Source: Spirochaetales bacterium (GTDB lineage: Bacteria; Spirochaetota; Spirochaetia; Sphaerochaetales; Sphaerochaetaceae). From it: 5,616 nt of DNA. Location: the NCBI GenBank assembly GCA_012519125.1, contig JAAYQY010000339.1:1-5616 (forward strand). The letters are read 5' to 3'. The notes under the pieces are model-generated. The model was not told the DNA's origin. It saw nothing but the letters and a program-made list of their open reading frames with translations, and did no database searches. Below, in pieces: positions 1-5,616 of the stretch. Positions within the stretch are counted from its first letter, which is position 1, and every line of letters begins with the position of its first letter. Both the position numbers and the translations under genes were made by a program.

Positions 1-173
1 AAATTATTGGGAATATTGAAGGTGAAGTTGATAACATCAGCAACCGCACCGGCTCCAAAGATGGAGCCGAGCACTCGCGCCTTTACTATCCCGAGCAGGC
101 GGCTGAGCAGGGTGCAGAGCATGATGACGAGGCTGTGTTTTGCAGAACCCCTACTTTCCGTAGAATCGTGCAA
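1..173 (-). CDS. murJ: MurJ/MviN lipid II flippase, N-terminal part (3' end outside window)
   Basis: MurJ is an inner-membrane MOP-superfamily flippase that moves the peptidoglycan precursor lipid II to the periplasmic face. Only the first 57 codons are visible. From about residue 14 the protein is hydrophobic (TM1) and carries the MurJ N-terminal signature: SRLLGIVKARVLG (24-36), IFGAGAVAD (38-46) and NIPNN (53-57). Against the E. coli protein as I remember it, Arg18 corresponds to Arg25, Asp39 to Asp46, and Arg24 to Lys31, which keeps the charge. I chose the TTG at 173-171 as start because AGAGGG lies 6 nt upstream and it leaves a short polar leader before TM1. The only in-frame ATG (122-120) lies inside TM1 and has no ribosome site. 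This start makes the gene overlap the end of tgt by 23 nt. The family call is firm for so short a piece; the start is likely but unproven. Confidence 0.85.
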   Translation of the reverse strand, partial: MHDSTESRGSAKHSLVIMLCTLLSRLLGIVKARVLGSIFGAGAVADVINFTFNIPNN

Positions 174-1272
174 GGTAGTCCCTCTTGAAAGATGCAAAAC
201 GGTTCTCCCTGATCGCAAGGCGAACATTCTCCATCAAGCGATGGAAATAGGTGAGATTGTGCTCGGTGGCAAGCATGCCGCCCAGCATCTCCCCTGTCTT
301 CACCATATGATGCATATATGCTCTGCTGTACTGTGTACAGGCACGGCATGTGCAACCCTCTTCGATGGGACCATGGTCGAACTTGTGCATTGCTTTCTTG
401 AGAGTAACGACACCATCGTCTGTGAACACCGCCCCGTTGCGAGCCATTCTGGTGGCAAGCACACAGTCAAACATATCGATGCCGTTCTCCACAGCCTCAA
501 GAATGTAATCAGGACTTCCGATACCCATCACATAGCGAGGTTTGTCCCGTGTCACCAAGTCAGCTGTGTACTGCAAGTAGTGTGAGAACTGTTCACTGGT
601 CTCCCCTACCGATAGCCCTCCGATGGCGATTCCAGGAAAATCCATCTCGTTGAAGAACTCTGCACTTTGTTTTCTCAGATCCTCGTAGAAATTGCCCTGG
701 ACAATGCCAAAGAGATTTCCTCTGAACGATTCTCCAAGAGCCTTGCGGTGATCGAGCGCTCTTTGTGCCCAACTGTGGGTGATGTTCATTGCCTCAAGCG
801 CAGCACGGTGACTGATCTCAGGGGGAGTACAGACATCGAGGCACATGGCAATGTCGCTGCCGATCACTTTCTGGGTATCCACTACACTTTCTGGAGTGAA
901 GATATGCTTCGAACCATCTATGTGGCTTTGGAAGGTAACGCCTTTCTCCCCGATTTTTCTCAGACCACTGAGACTGAACACCTGAAATCCACCGCTGTCA
1001 GTGAGAAGGTTCCCATCCCAATTGGAAAAGCTGTGCAGCCCCCCAAATTGATCGAGAACTTCAAGACCTGGGCGAAGATACAGATGATACGTATTGCCCA
1101 GGATCAGCTTGTAGCCGATTTTGCGTACGTCCTCATGAAACATCCCTTTTACGGTACCGTTGGTACCGACCGGCATGAAAACCGGGGTTTCCACTTCGCC
1201 ATGGCCGAGACTGAGCAAACCAAGGCGAGCCTTGCTTGTGGTATCCTGATGTAACTGCTTGAATATGTGCAT
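151..1272 (-). CDS. tgt: Queuine/preQ1 tRNA-guanine transglycosylase
   Basis: Tgt swaps guanine-34 in the anticodon of GUN tRNAs (Asp, Asn, His, Tyr) for preQ1, the committed insertion step of queuosine synthesis, in the cytoplasm. The product is 373 residues, close to E. coli Tgt (375). Visible motifs are TDSGGFQ (91-97, with the active-site Asp92), the nucleophile Asp269 in GIDMFDC, the tRNA-contact stretch TRMARNG (274-280), and a zinc site C-x-C-x2-C-x25-H made by Cys307, Cys309, Cys312 and His338. Base-pocket residues Cys148 and Val222 match the bacterial type; eukaryotic enzymes have Val and Gly there, so preQ1 is the expected substrate. Small departures are Asp-Val-Cys at 146-148, usually Asp-Glu-Cys, and VLATR at 271-275, usually VLPTR. 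The ATG at 1272 is chosen because MHIFKQLHQD is a normal Tgt N-terminus. The frame stays open upstream to 1485, but that part is out-of-frame lptG. Start is 8 nt after the lptG stop. Confidence 0.97.
   Translation of the reverse strand: MHIFKQLHQDTTSKARLGLLSLGHGEVETPVFMPVGTNGTVKGMFHEDVRKIGYKLILGNTYHLYLRPGLEVLDQFGGLHSFSNWDGNLLTDSGGFQVFSLSGLRKIGEKGVTFQSHIDGSKHIFTPESVVDTQKVIGSDIAMCLDVCTPPEISHRAALEAMNITHSWAQRALDHRKALGESFRGNLFGIVQGNFYEDLRKQSAEFFNEMDFPGIAIGGLSVGETSEQFSHYLQYTADLVTRDKPRYVMGIGSPDYILEAVENGIDMFDCVLATRMARNGAVFTDDGVVTLKKAMHKFDHGPIEEGCTCRACTQYSRAYMHHMVKTGEMLGGMLATEHNLTYFHRLMENVRLAIRENRFASFKRDYLARFYGK
180..185 (-). promoter_or_regulatory. Ribosome binding site of murJ inside tgt
   Basis: The minus strand reads AGAGGG here, 6 nt before the TTG at 173. 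It lies within the last codons of tgt (Lys-Arg-Asp region). It is the strongest Shine-Dalgarno match near the murJ N-terminus and is what decides the TTG start. Confidence 0.7.
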
Positions 1273-1277
1273 GCTTA

Positions 1278-1282
1278 CCCCT
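1278..1282 (-). promoter_or_regulatory. Ribosome binding site of tgt, overlapping the lptG stop
   Basis: The minus strand reads AGGGG, 5 nt before the ATG at 1272. Its first two bases belong to the TAG stop of lptG, so translation of tgt is probably coupled to termination of lptG. The match to the consensus is moderate and includes a G-U pair. Confidence 0.55.
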
Positions 1283-2366
1283 ATCTGACGGCAGCTCGTT
1301 CTGCCAGTGCAATGCATACTATCACAATCATGGGGATTACCATACCCCAAACGGCGCCGATGACTCCTTGCCTTGCCATGATGAGTGTCACCATTTGCAC
1401 CACGTAATAGATGACCGCGATGCCAAGGCTGGTGATGATGCTGAACAACAGGACATTCTTTTTGTACCGGTAACTGATGGTGCATGCAATGAAAAGCATA
1501 ACCAAGGGACTCAGATTACCCAAGAGCCGTTCGACCAGATCGGTGGAAAGGCCGGGATGGCGTAAAGGGTCCAGTACTTTGATGCGTTTCAGGTACCTAA
1601 GTGCTGCAGAAAGCTCCATCGTCTTGATGTCACTGCTCAGGTTTCGAAAAAAGGCAGGCTCAAGCGTAAAGGCATCCAAATACAGTGTCTGGTGTTCTGT
1701 CATGCTGATCGTAAGTTCCCCAGGTTCTATCGCTTGGCTACGGACTCGCTCCAGCCTCCATATTCCCCGAGCTTCTTCCCAGTAGGCAAACGCTGCATCA
1801 ATGCGTCCATTGAAGGTACCTTGCTCATCAAGAAATACCAACATGACCTGCGTAAGGCGACTCTCATCATCACGATATTGCTTGGCATGGACCACATAGG
1901 TTCTGCCGGGATCGGTGAGCGTGATGTTTCTGTTATCGTAGGTGCTCCTCAAGCCAAAGAGCTCGTCACGTGAACGCTCACGCATCTGTGAGGCGGGAAT
2001 GTGCACATACTCGCTGAACATGAATTGGCCGGCTGAGAACATCAGGCCGAGTATGAGAATTGGAGCAACAAGACGCCGATAGCTGAGGCCGCTTCCCAGA
2101 ATGCAGATCAGCTCGTTGTTCGCTTGTACCTGGGAGAGAAAAAAGGATGCACTGAAAAGCAGTGAAGGCCCCAAAGCAAAGATGAACGATTCAGGGATTC
2201 CCAGCAAGGTAATTTTTGCGATGGTTAACGCAGGCACTTCGCCTGTGAGGTAGGAGTCGAGGTTTGCAAACAAATCAACGCTGATCAGCATGAGGGTGCA
2301 GAGAAGCAGCGCCATGAACGCAACGGAGGTGACAGAGCGGATTATGTATCGGTCGAGTACCTTCAT
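1281..2366 (-). CDS. lptG: LptG-like permease of the LptB2FG lipid exporter (YjgQ family)
   Basis: This is an inner-membrane subunit of the ABC exporter that extracts a lipid (LPS in E. coli) and passes it through LptC/LptA to the outer membrane. The product is 361 residues, matching E. coli LptG (360). Layout: TM1 about 11-33, TM2 52-78, TM3 98-120, a periplasmic beta-jellyroll about 121-280, TM4 283-300, TM5 305-330 and TM6 335-355. The LptG-type start VLDRY (3-7), the family motif around NNELICILGSGLS (83-95), and the post-jellyroll stretch ending in LGNLSPLVM (282-290) all favour LptG over LptF. Lysines 34, 40 and 41 of E. coli LptG appear to be Asp31, Asp37 and Ser38 here. The ATG at 2366 overlaps the lptF stop (ATGA, 4 nt) and has GAGG 5 nt upstream. 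The frame extends open to 2597, but that part lies in lptF and is not protein-like. No ATPase (LptB) gene is in the window. Confidence 0.93.
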   Translation of the reverse strand: MKVLDRYIIRSVTSVAFMALLLCTLMLISVDLFANLDSYLTGEVPALTIAKITLLGIPESFIFALGPSLLFSASFFLSQVQANNELICILGSGLSYRRLVAPILILGLMFSAGQFMFSEYVHIPASQMRERSRDELFGLRSTYDNRNITLTDPGRTYVVHAKQYRDDESRLTQVMLVFLDEQGTFNGRIDAAFAYWEEARGIWRLERVRSQAIEPGELTISMTEHQTLYLDAFTLEPAFFRNLSSDIKTMELSAALRYLKRIKVLDPLRHPGLSTDLVERLLGNLSPLVMLFIACTISYRYKKNVLLFSIITSLGIAVIYYVVQMVTLIMARQGVIGAVWGMVIPMIVIVCIALAERAAVR

Positions 2367-3625
2367 AGGCGCCTCGCGTGCAACAAAAGCAAAAGCCCAC
2401 AGGTAAAGAGGATAAGATTGGGAGCCCAGATGAGTAAGGCTGGAGAGAACGAGATGGAAAAAATCTGCATCTGAGCAAAGAAGAGCAGGTACCAATAGAC
2501 TACTGCAACGAGCATCGAAAGGCCGAATCCTATGAGCCTGCCATGTTTGACTCGGAAGAATGAGAGTGAGAACGTAAGAAAAACCAGCATGAAGCAAGCG
2601 CTGGAAAGGGCAAACTTCTTGTGTAATTCAGCACGATAGTACTGGTAGTAGAAATTGATCGGCTTGCGTTCTTCCAATCGCTTGAGTTCAGTTTGCAGCC
2701 TCTCGATTGTAGCAATATCAGTCAATTGGGTCTCAAGCGGAGCTTGTTGCAAGGTTGCCAGTTCCAAGGAGACACTCTTGATGCGTTGGTCGTATCGTTG
2801 CACCTCCTCTTGGTAGGTCTTTTTGTGAGTGGCGATGTTCGCCCTGAGTTCCTTGATGGAGAGTTGGCTCGGCAGAGCAGATGCGAGTGATGCTATTTGT
2901 CCGGAAAAGTTAAGGAAAAATTGTGCTTGTTCCGCTTCTGAAAGCGCCCACTGCTTCCCGCTTTCGCTTTTGAGAATCAGTGGATTTTGCAAATCCAGCT
3001 GATAGATGAACGCATTCAGGTCGTACAGGCTGATGACTGCGGTAGGTGCTGAGAGAAGCTGCCCTTCCCTCGCCTTCGCTGTATCAAAGAGCAGGACATC
3101 ATGAACCGTATTGCCTTCAACCAGCTTATTGACCATGACCATGTCGGCTATGGTGTTGGTGCTGTTGCTCACCAACTCCAATGTGGGAAGGTCGCGCATC
3201 AGGTTGGTGTAGAGCTCACGATACTTCTTCGTACTCCAAGGAAGCGCTTTGTCTGCAGTGACAAAGGTAAGGAAAGAGAAGATCAAGGAGATGATGATGA
3301 TGGGAAAGAAGACATGCTTGAGCGAGATTCCGCTGCTGCGGATGGCTAGTATCTCATTGTTGCCGGAAAGATCTCCTATCACCATACTGGATGCAGTCAG
3401 GGAGCTGAAGGGAAAGGTGTAGAGCAAAAACTGTGGTATGGAAAGGAGTACCAATTGAAGCACAGAAAAATAGTCCACTTGCTTGAGCAGGATTCGCTGT
3501 GCGATGAGCAGGATCTGGTTGATGAAGAATATGAAGAAGAAAAAAAAGAACGCCACGACGAAAGAGAGCAAATACTCTCTTCCCACGTGGCTGTATACTA
3601 GGCGAAATCGCGCAGATGAAGCCAA
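2363..3625 (-). CDS. lptF: LptF-like permease of the LptB2FG lipid exporter, with coiled-coil insertion (YjgP family)
   Basis: This is the partner subunit of LptG in the inner-membrane lipid exporter that feeds the periplasmic Lpt bridge. The product is 420 residues, about 55 longer than E. coli LptF (366). TM1 is about 18-42 with a run of six Phe (26-31), TM2 53-78, TM3 103-124, a periplasmic jellyroll about 125-255, then TM4 336-357, TM5 361-383 and TM6 393-415. Family marks are GREYLLSF (15-22), NNEILAIRSSGIS (89-101) and ELHKKFAL (333-340) leading into TM4. Most of the extra length is a Lys/Glu/Gln-rich, probably coiled-coil segment at about 257-322, between the jellyroll and TM4. The start is TTG at 3625-3623, 2 nt after the dut stop, supported by GGGAG 7 nt upstream. 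A GTG at codon 14 (HVGRE) is the alternative but would remove residues before TM1. The LptF assignment rests on order before lptG and on fold layout. Confidence 0.9.
   Translation of the reverse strand: MASSARFRLVYSHVGREYLLSFVVAFFFFFFIFFINQILLIAQRILLKQVDYFSVLQLVLLSIPQFLLYTFPFSSLTASSMVIGDLSGNNEILAIRSSGISLKHVFFPIIIISLIFSFLTFVTADKALPWSTKKYRELYTNLMRDLPTLELVSNSTNTIADMVMVNKLVEGNTVHDVLLFDTAKAREGQLLSAPTAVISLYDLNAFIYQLDLQNPLILKSESGKQWALSEAEQAQFFLNFSGQIASLASALPSQLSIKELRANIATHKKTYQEEVQRYDQRIKSVSLELATLQQAPLETQLTDIATIERLQTELKRLEERKPINFYYQYYRAELHKKFALSSACFMLVFLTFSLSFFRVKHGRLIGFGLSMLVAVVYWYLLFFAQMQIFSISFSPALLIWAPNLILFTCGLLLLLHARRL
2372..2375 (-). promoter_or_regulatory. Ribosome binding site of lptG inside the lptF tail
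   Basis: The minus strand reads GAGG, 5 nt before the lptG ATG at 2366. It lies within the last four codons of lptF. Together with the ATGA overlap it supports coupled translation, which would help keep the two permease subunits at equal levels. Confidence 0.7.
2660..2857 (-). other. Predicted coiled-coil insertion within LptF
   Basis: LptF residues 257-322 are strongly helical in composition: rich in Glu, Lys, Gln, Arg and Leu, with no glycine. Hydrophobic residues recur at roughly heptad spacing (Ile257, Leu260, Ile264, Tyr271, Val275, Ile282, Val285, Leu289; then Ile304, Ile307, Leu310, Leu314, Leu317). A break near QAPLETQ (293-300) suggests two antiparallel helices. By topology the segment should lie in the periplasm just above TM4. 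E. coli LptF has nothing comparable there as I remember it. Confidence 0.65.
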
Positions 3626-3627
3626 AA

Positions 3628-4077
3628 CTATACTCCCGTAGAACCGAATCCTCCGCTTCCCCGCTCGGTAGCATCGAGATGCGATGCTTCAAGAAAGGAT
3701 GCTTGTACACACGGTGCCACCACCAACTGGGCAATTCGGTCGCCATGATGAATGACAACCCTCTCCTTACCAAGATTGATCAGAAGCACCGCCACTTCAC
3801 CTCGATAATCCGCATCGATGGTTCCCGGACTATTAAGGACAGTCAGGCCGTACTTTGCGGCCAGACCGCTTCTCGGTCGTACTTGTGCTTCATAGCCTTG
3901 GGGCAACTGAATGCTCAGTCCCGTAGGAATCTTTGCATACAGCGTCGGCTCGATGATCAGATCCTCTTCAATGCAGGCACAAAGATCTGCACCAGCGCTC
4001 TGGCTCGTACTGTAGACCGGAAGCAAAGCCTCCGGTCTCAGTTTGACGATTTGTACAGGTATCGATGCTTTGGCCAT
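3628..4077 (-). CDS. dut: Deoxyuridine 5'-triphosphate nucleotidohydrolase (dUTPase)
   Basis: This enzyme hydrolyses dUTP to dUMP and pyrophosphate, keeping uracil out of DNA and supplying dUMP for thymidylate synthesis; the family acts as a cytoplasmic homotrimer. The 149-residue length is typical (E. coli about 151). All five trimeric dUTPase motifs are present in order: SAGADL (27-32), PRSGLA (68-73), GTIDADYRGEV (85-95, with Asp88 the expected water-activating residue), GDRIAQLV (112-119) and the glycine-rich RGSGGFGSTG (139-148) that closes over the nucleotide. The ATG at 4077 is the only usable start, since an in-frame TGA lies five codons upstream and no other start codon intervenes. 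It follows the pnp stop by 2 nt and has no clear Shine-Dalgarno sequence, so it is probably translated by ribosomes finishing pnp. Nothing in the sequence suggests a defect. Confidence 0.98.
   Translation of the reverse strand: MAKASIPVQIVKLRPEALLPVYSTSQSAGADLCACIEEDLIIEPTLYAKIPTGLSIQLPQGYEAQVRPRSGLAAKYGLTVLNSPGTIDADYRGEVAVLLINLGKERVVIHHGDRIAQLVVAPCVQASFLEASHLDATERGSGGFGSTGV
3633..3637 (-). promoter_or_regulatory. Ribosome binding site of lptF inside the dut tail
   Basis: The minus strand reads GGGAG, 7 nt before the TTG at 3625. It lies in the codons for the last Gly-Val of dUTPase. This well-placed site is the main reason to accept TTG as the lptF start. Confidence 0.7.
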
Positions 4078-4079
4078 TG

Positions 4080-5616
4080 TTACTTGGATTCAAGGGCATC
4101 GATGTAGCTGAGATTCAGACGGTTCTGACGGTCGATCTCAATGAGCTTTACCGGAACAACCTGTCCTACCTTCAATACATCCTCAACATTCTGGACACGG
4201 GTCTTGGCCAGCTTGGAGATGTGGCAAAGGCCTTCCTTGCCGGGAAGAATCTCAATGAAAGCACCGAAGTCCATGATGCGCTTGACGGTTCCTTCGTAGA
4301 TGCGTCCCACTTCGGGCTCCTCGACGATGGACTTGACCAAATCCTTGGCAAGCTGCGCGGAAGCGTTGTTCCTACCGTAGATGGTAACAGTTCCATCATC
4401 GGCAATGTTGACTTCAGCACCACTCTGGCTTGCGATGGCCTTGATCGTCTTGCCACCGGTTCCGATGACAGCACCAATCTTCTCCTCATCCACTTTCATG
4501 GTGAGAATCTTCGGAGCATACTCGCTGATCTCGGTCCTGGGGGCATTCAAAGACTGCTCCATGATGCCGAGAATGTGCATTCTACCCTGCTTGGCTTGAT
4601 CGAGGGCCTTCTTCATGATCTCAGGAGTCACTCCTGCAATCTTGATGTCCATCTGGAAAGCGGTGATGCCATCACGGCTTCCGGTCACCTTGAAGTCCAT
4701 GTCGCCGAGATGATCTTCCTCACCGAGGATGTCACTCAGTACGACATACTTGGCGTAGTCTGCACCTTCTGTGATCAGACCCATGGCGATGCCTGCTACC
4801 ATCTTCTTGATGGGAACGCCAGCATCCATGAGCGAGAGACAGCCACCACAAACAGAAGCCATCGAGGAACTGCCGTTCGATTCCATGATCTCACTGACCA
4901 CACGAACGGTGTACGGAAACGATTCCTTGGAAGGAATGATCGCCTCAAGCGCTCTCTGGGCAAGGTGTCCATGTCCGATTTCCCGACGTCCGGTGGAGAG
5001 ACGGCCGGTCTCGCCAACGCTGTACGGAGGGAAGTTGTAGTGAAGCATGAAGGAGCTGAAGGTCTTCTCACCGTCGATGGTGTCGAACATCTGCTCGTCG
5101 CTGGCAGTACCAAGGGTGGTGACTGCAAGACTCTGCGTTTCACCGCGGGTGAAGAGTGCAGAACCATGAGTCCTGGGAAGCAATCCTACTTCACAGGTAA
5201 TGGGTCTGATCTGGTCAACCGTTCTTCCATCGGTTCTCTTTCCGTCGTTGAGGATGGAAGCGCGAAGGATTTCGTACTCCAGATCTTCAAAAAGGGAGGA
5301 GAGCTGACCGTCACGCTTCGGATCCTCTTCAAGCAACGCGGCAAACTTCTCGCGAATTTCGCCCTGCACCTTTGCAAGTGCTGCATAGCGCTCCATTTTG
5401 CCCTTGACGAAGGAAGCTTCCTTGATCAACGGATGAGCGTACTCACGCACAGGCTCAAGCCAGGTGAGGTCAACGGTTTTCTGGGGAATGGGAAGCTTAT
5501 CCTTGCCCGCAATCTTACGCAGTTCAATCTGAGCATCGCAAAGCTTGGTGATGATCGGCTGAGCCGTGGCAATTGCCTCGAGCATTACTTCTTCACTCAC
5601 TTCCTTTGCACCGCCT
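4080..5616 (-). CDS. pnp: Polynucleotide phosphorylase, C-terminal part (5' end outside window)
   Basis: PNPase degrades RNA 3' to 5' with phosphate, releasing nucleoside diphosphates, and is a trimeric ring that can join the degradosome. The visible part has 511 residues; roughly the first 185 (most of the first RNase PH-like domain) are missing. Numbering from the first full codon, the interdomain sequence GGAKEVSEEVMLEAI opens the fragment, followed by the helical linker domain (to about 120). The second, catalytic RNase PH domain (about 125-355) contains RREIGHGHLAQRAL (210-223), SNGSSSMASVCGG (246-258) and EEDHLGDMDFK, in which Asp301, Asp307 and Lys309 match E. coli Asp486, Asp492 and Lys494. 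A KH domain (about 367-415) has the GTGG loop at 385-388, and an S1 RNA-binding domain (about 436-505) has MDFGAFIEILPGKEG (448-462). The protein ends five residues after S1, so it lacks the longer tail of E. coli PNPase. Its stop is TAA. The GTG codon at 5600 is internal, not a start, because the conserved sequence continues upstream. Confidence 0.98.
   Translation of the reverse strand, partial: GGAKEVSEEVMLEAIATAQPIITKLCDAQIELRKIAGKDKLPIPQKTVDLTWLEPVREYAHPLIKEASFVKGKMERYAALAKVQGEIREKFAALLEEDPKRDGQLSSLFEDLEYEILRASILNDGKRTDGRTVDQIRPITCEVGLLPRTHGSALFTRGETQSLAVTTLGTASDEQMFDTIDGEKTFSSFMLHYNFPPYSVGETGRLSTGRREIGHGHLAQRALEAIIPSKESFPYTVRVVSEIMESNGSSSMASVCGGCLSLMDAGVPIKKMVAGIAMGLITEGADYAKYVVLSDILGEEDHLGDMDFKVTGSRDGITAFQMDIKIAGVTPEIMKKALDQAKQGRMHILGIMEQSLNAPRTEISEYAPKILTMKVDEEKIGAVIGTGGKTIKAIASQSGAEVNIADDGTVTIYGRNNASAQLAKDLVKSIVEEPEVGRIYEGTVKRIMDFGAFIEILPGKEGLCHISKLAKTRVQNVEDVLKVGQVVPVKLIEIDRQNRLNLSYIDALESK

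Larger units (their letters stand above)
1..5616 (-). other. Tightly packed operon pnp-dut-lptF-lptG-tgt-murJ
   Basis: Six genes run in the same direction with junctions of +2, +2, -4, +8 and -23 nt. No gap is large enough to hold a conventional intergenic promoter or an intrinsic terminator, and I saw no obvious hairpin followed by a U-run at the junctions. Transcription should start upstream of pnp, to the right of the window, and continue past the left edge. Promoters inside coding sequence cannot be excluded. Confidence 0.85.

Noticed and set aside
7..585. Long open frame on the plus strand over the murJ/tgt region
   Set aside because: It is the complement of tgt and murJ, its product resembles no family I know, and both minus-strand genes show intact motifs.
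667..1254. 195-codon open frame on the plus strand
   Set aside because: It lies wholly opposite tgt, whose catalytic and conserved residues occupy the same bases; the product has no recognisable domain.
1273..1485. N-terminal extension of Tgt by 71 residues
   Set aside because: The extra part is out-of-frame lptG sequence, rich in His and Arg; Tgt normally starts near MHIFKQ and the ATG at 1272 has its own ribosome site.
2367..2597. N-terminal extension of LptG by 77 residues
   Set aside because: It is out-of-frame lptF sequence; the ATG at 2366 with ATGA overlap and GAGG upstream gives the normal LptG length.
3354..3773. 139-codon minus-strand open frame across the dut/lptF junction
   Set aside because: It overlaps two well-supported genes in another frame and matches no known family.
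3616..4107. 163-codon open frame on the plus strand
   Set aside because: It is antisense to dut, whose five motifs are complete; no ribosome site or domain supports it.
5598..5600. GTG as the start of pnp
   Set aside because: The frame continues upstream through GGAKE, a conserved internal PNPase sequence, so the gene simply enters from outside the window.
4080..5616. CRISPR array, insertion sequence or RNA gene anywhere in the window
   Set aside because: No repeated spacer pattern, inverted terminal repeats, transposase or tRNA-like cloverleaf was seen, and coding sequence fills nearly every base of the whole window.

Overview
The window looks like a chromosomal housekeeping stretch of a Gram-negative-type (diderm) bacterium, most likely a spirochaete of the Sphaerochaeta/Treponema kind. 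The case rests on the gene order pnp-dut-lptF-lptG-tgt-murJ, which I recall as similar to Treponema, on the family-level look of the proteins, and on a base composition near 50% G+C by eye. The genus is an inference and was not checked by any search.

All genes lie on the minus strand, so the operon reads from right to left. At the right edge is the C-terminal three-quarters of polynucleotide phosphorylase (pnp, 4080-5616, beginning outside the window). It is followed by dUTPase (dut, 3628-4077), the two transmembrane subunits of an Lpt-type ABC lipid exporter (lptF 2363-3625, lptG 1281-2366), tRNA-guanine transglycosylase (tgt, 151-1272), and at the left edge the first 57 codons of a MurJ/MviN lipid II flippase (murJ, 1-173, running out of the window).

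The packing is extreme. Junctions are +2, +2, -4, +8 and -23 nt, so there is no room for a conventional intergenic promoter, terminator, riboswitch or RNA gene. Shine-Dalgarno sequences sit inside or across the end of the upstream gene, and two of the five visible starts (lptF, murJ) appear to be TTG. There is no mobile element, CRISPR array, tRNA or rRNA.

Functionally the cluster combines RNA turnover (pnp), dNTP-pool sanitation (dut), lipid export to the outer membrane (lptF/lptG), queuosine tRNA modification (tgt) and cell-wall precursor flipping (murJ). I see no wholly new system. The points most worth a second look are a coiled-coil insertion in LptF just before TM4, loss in LptG of a lysine cluster linked in E. 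coli to LPS handling (suggesting different cargo), and the unlisted murJ start overlapping tgt.
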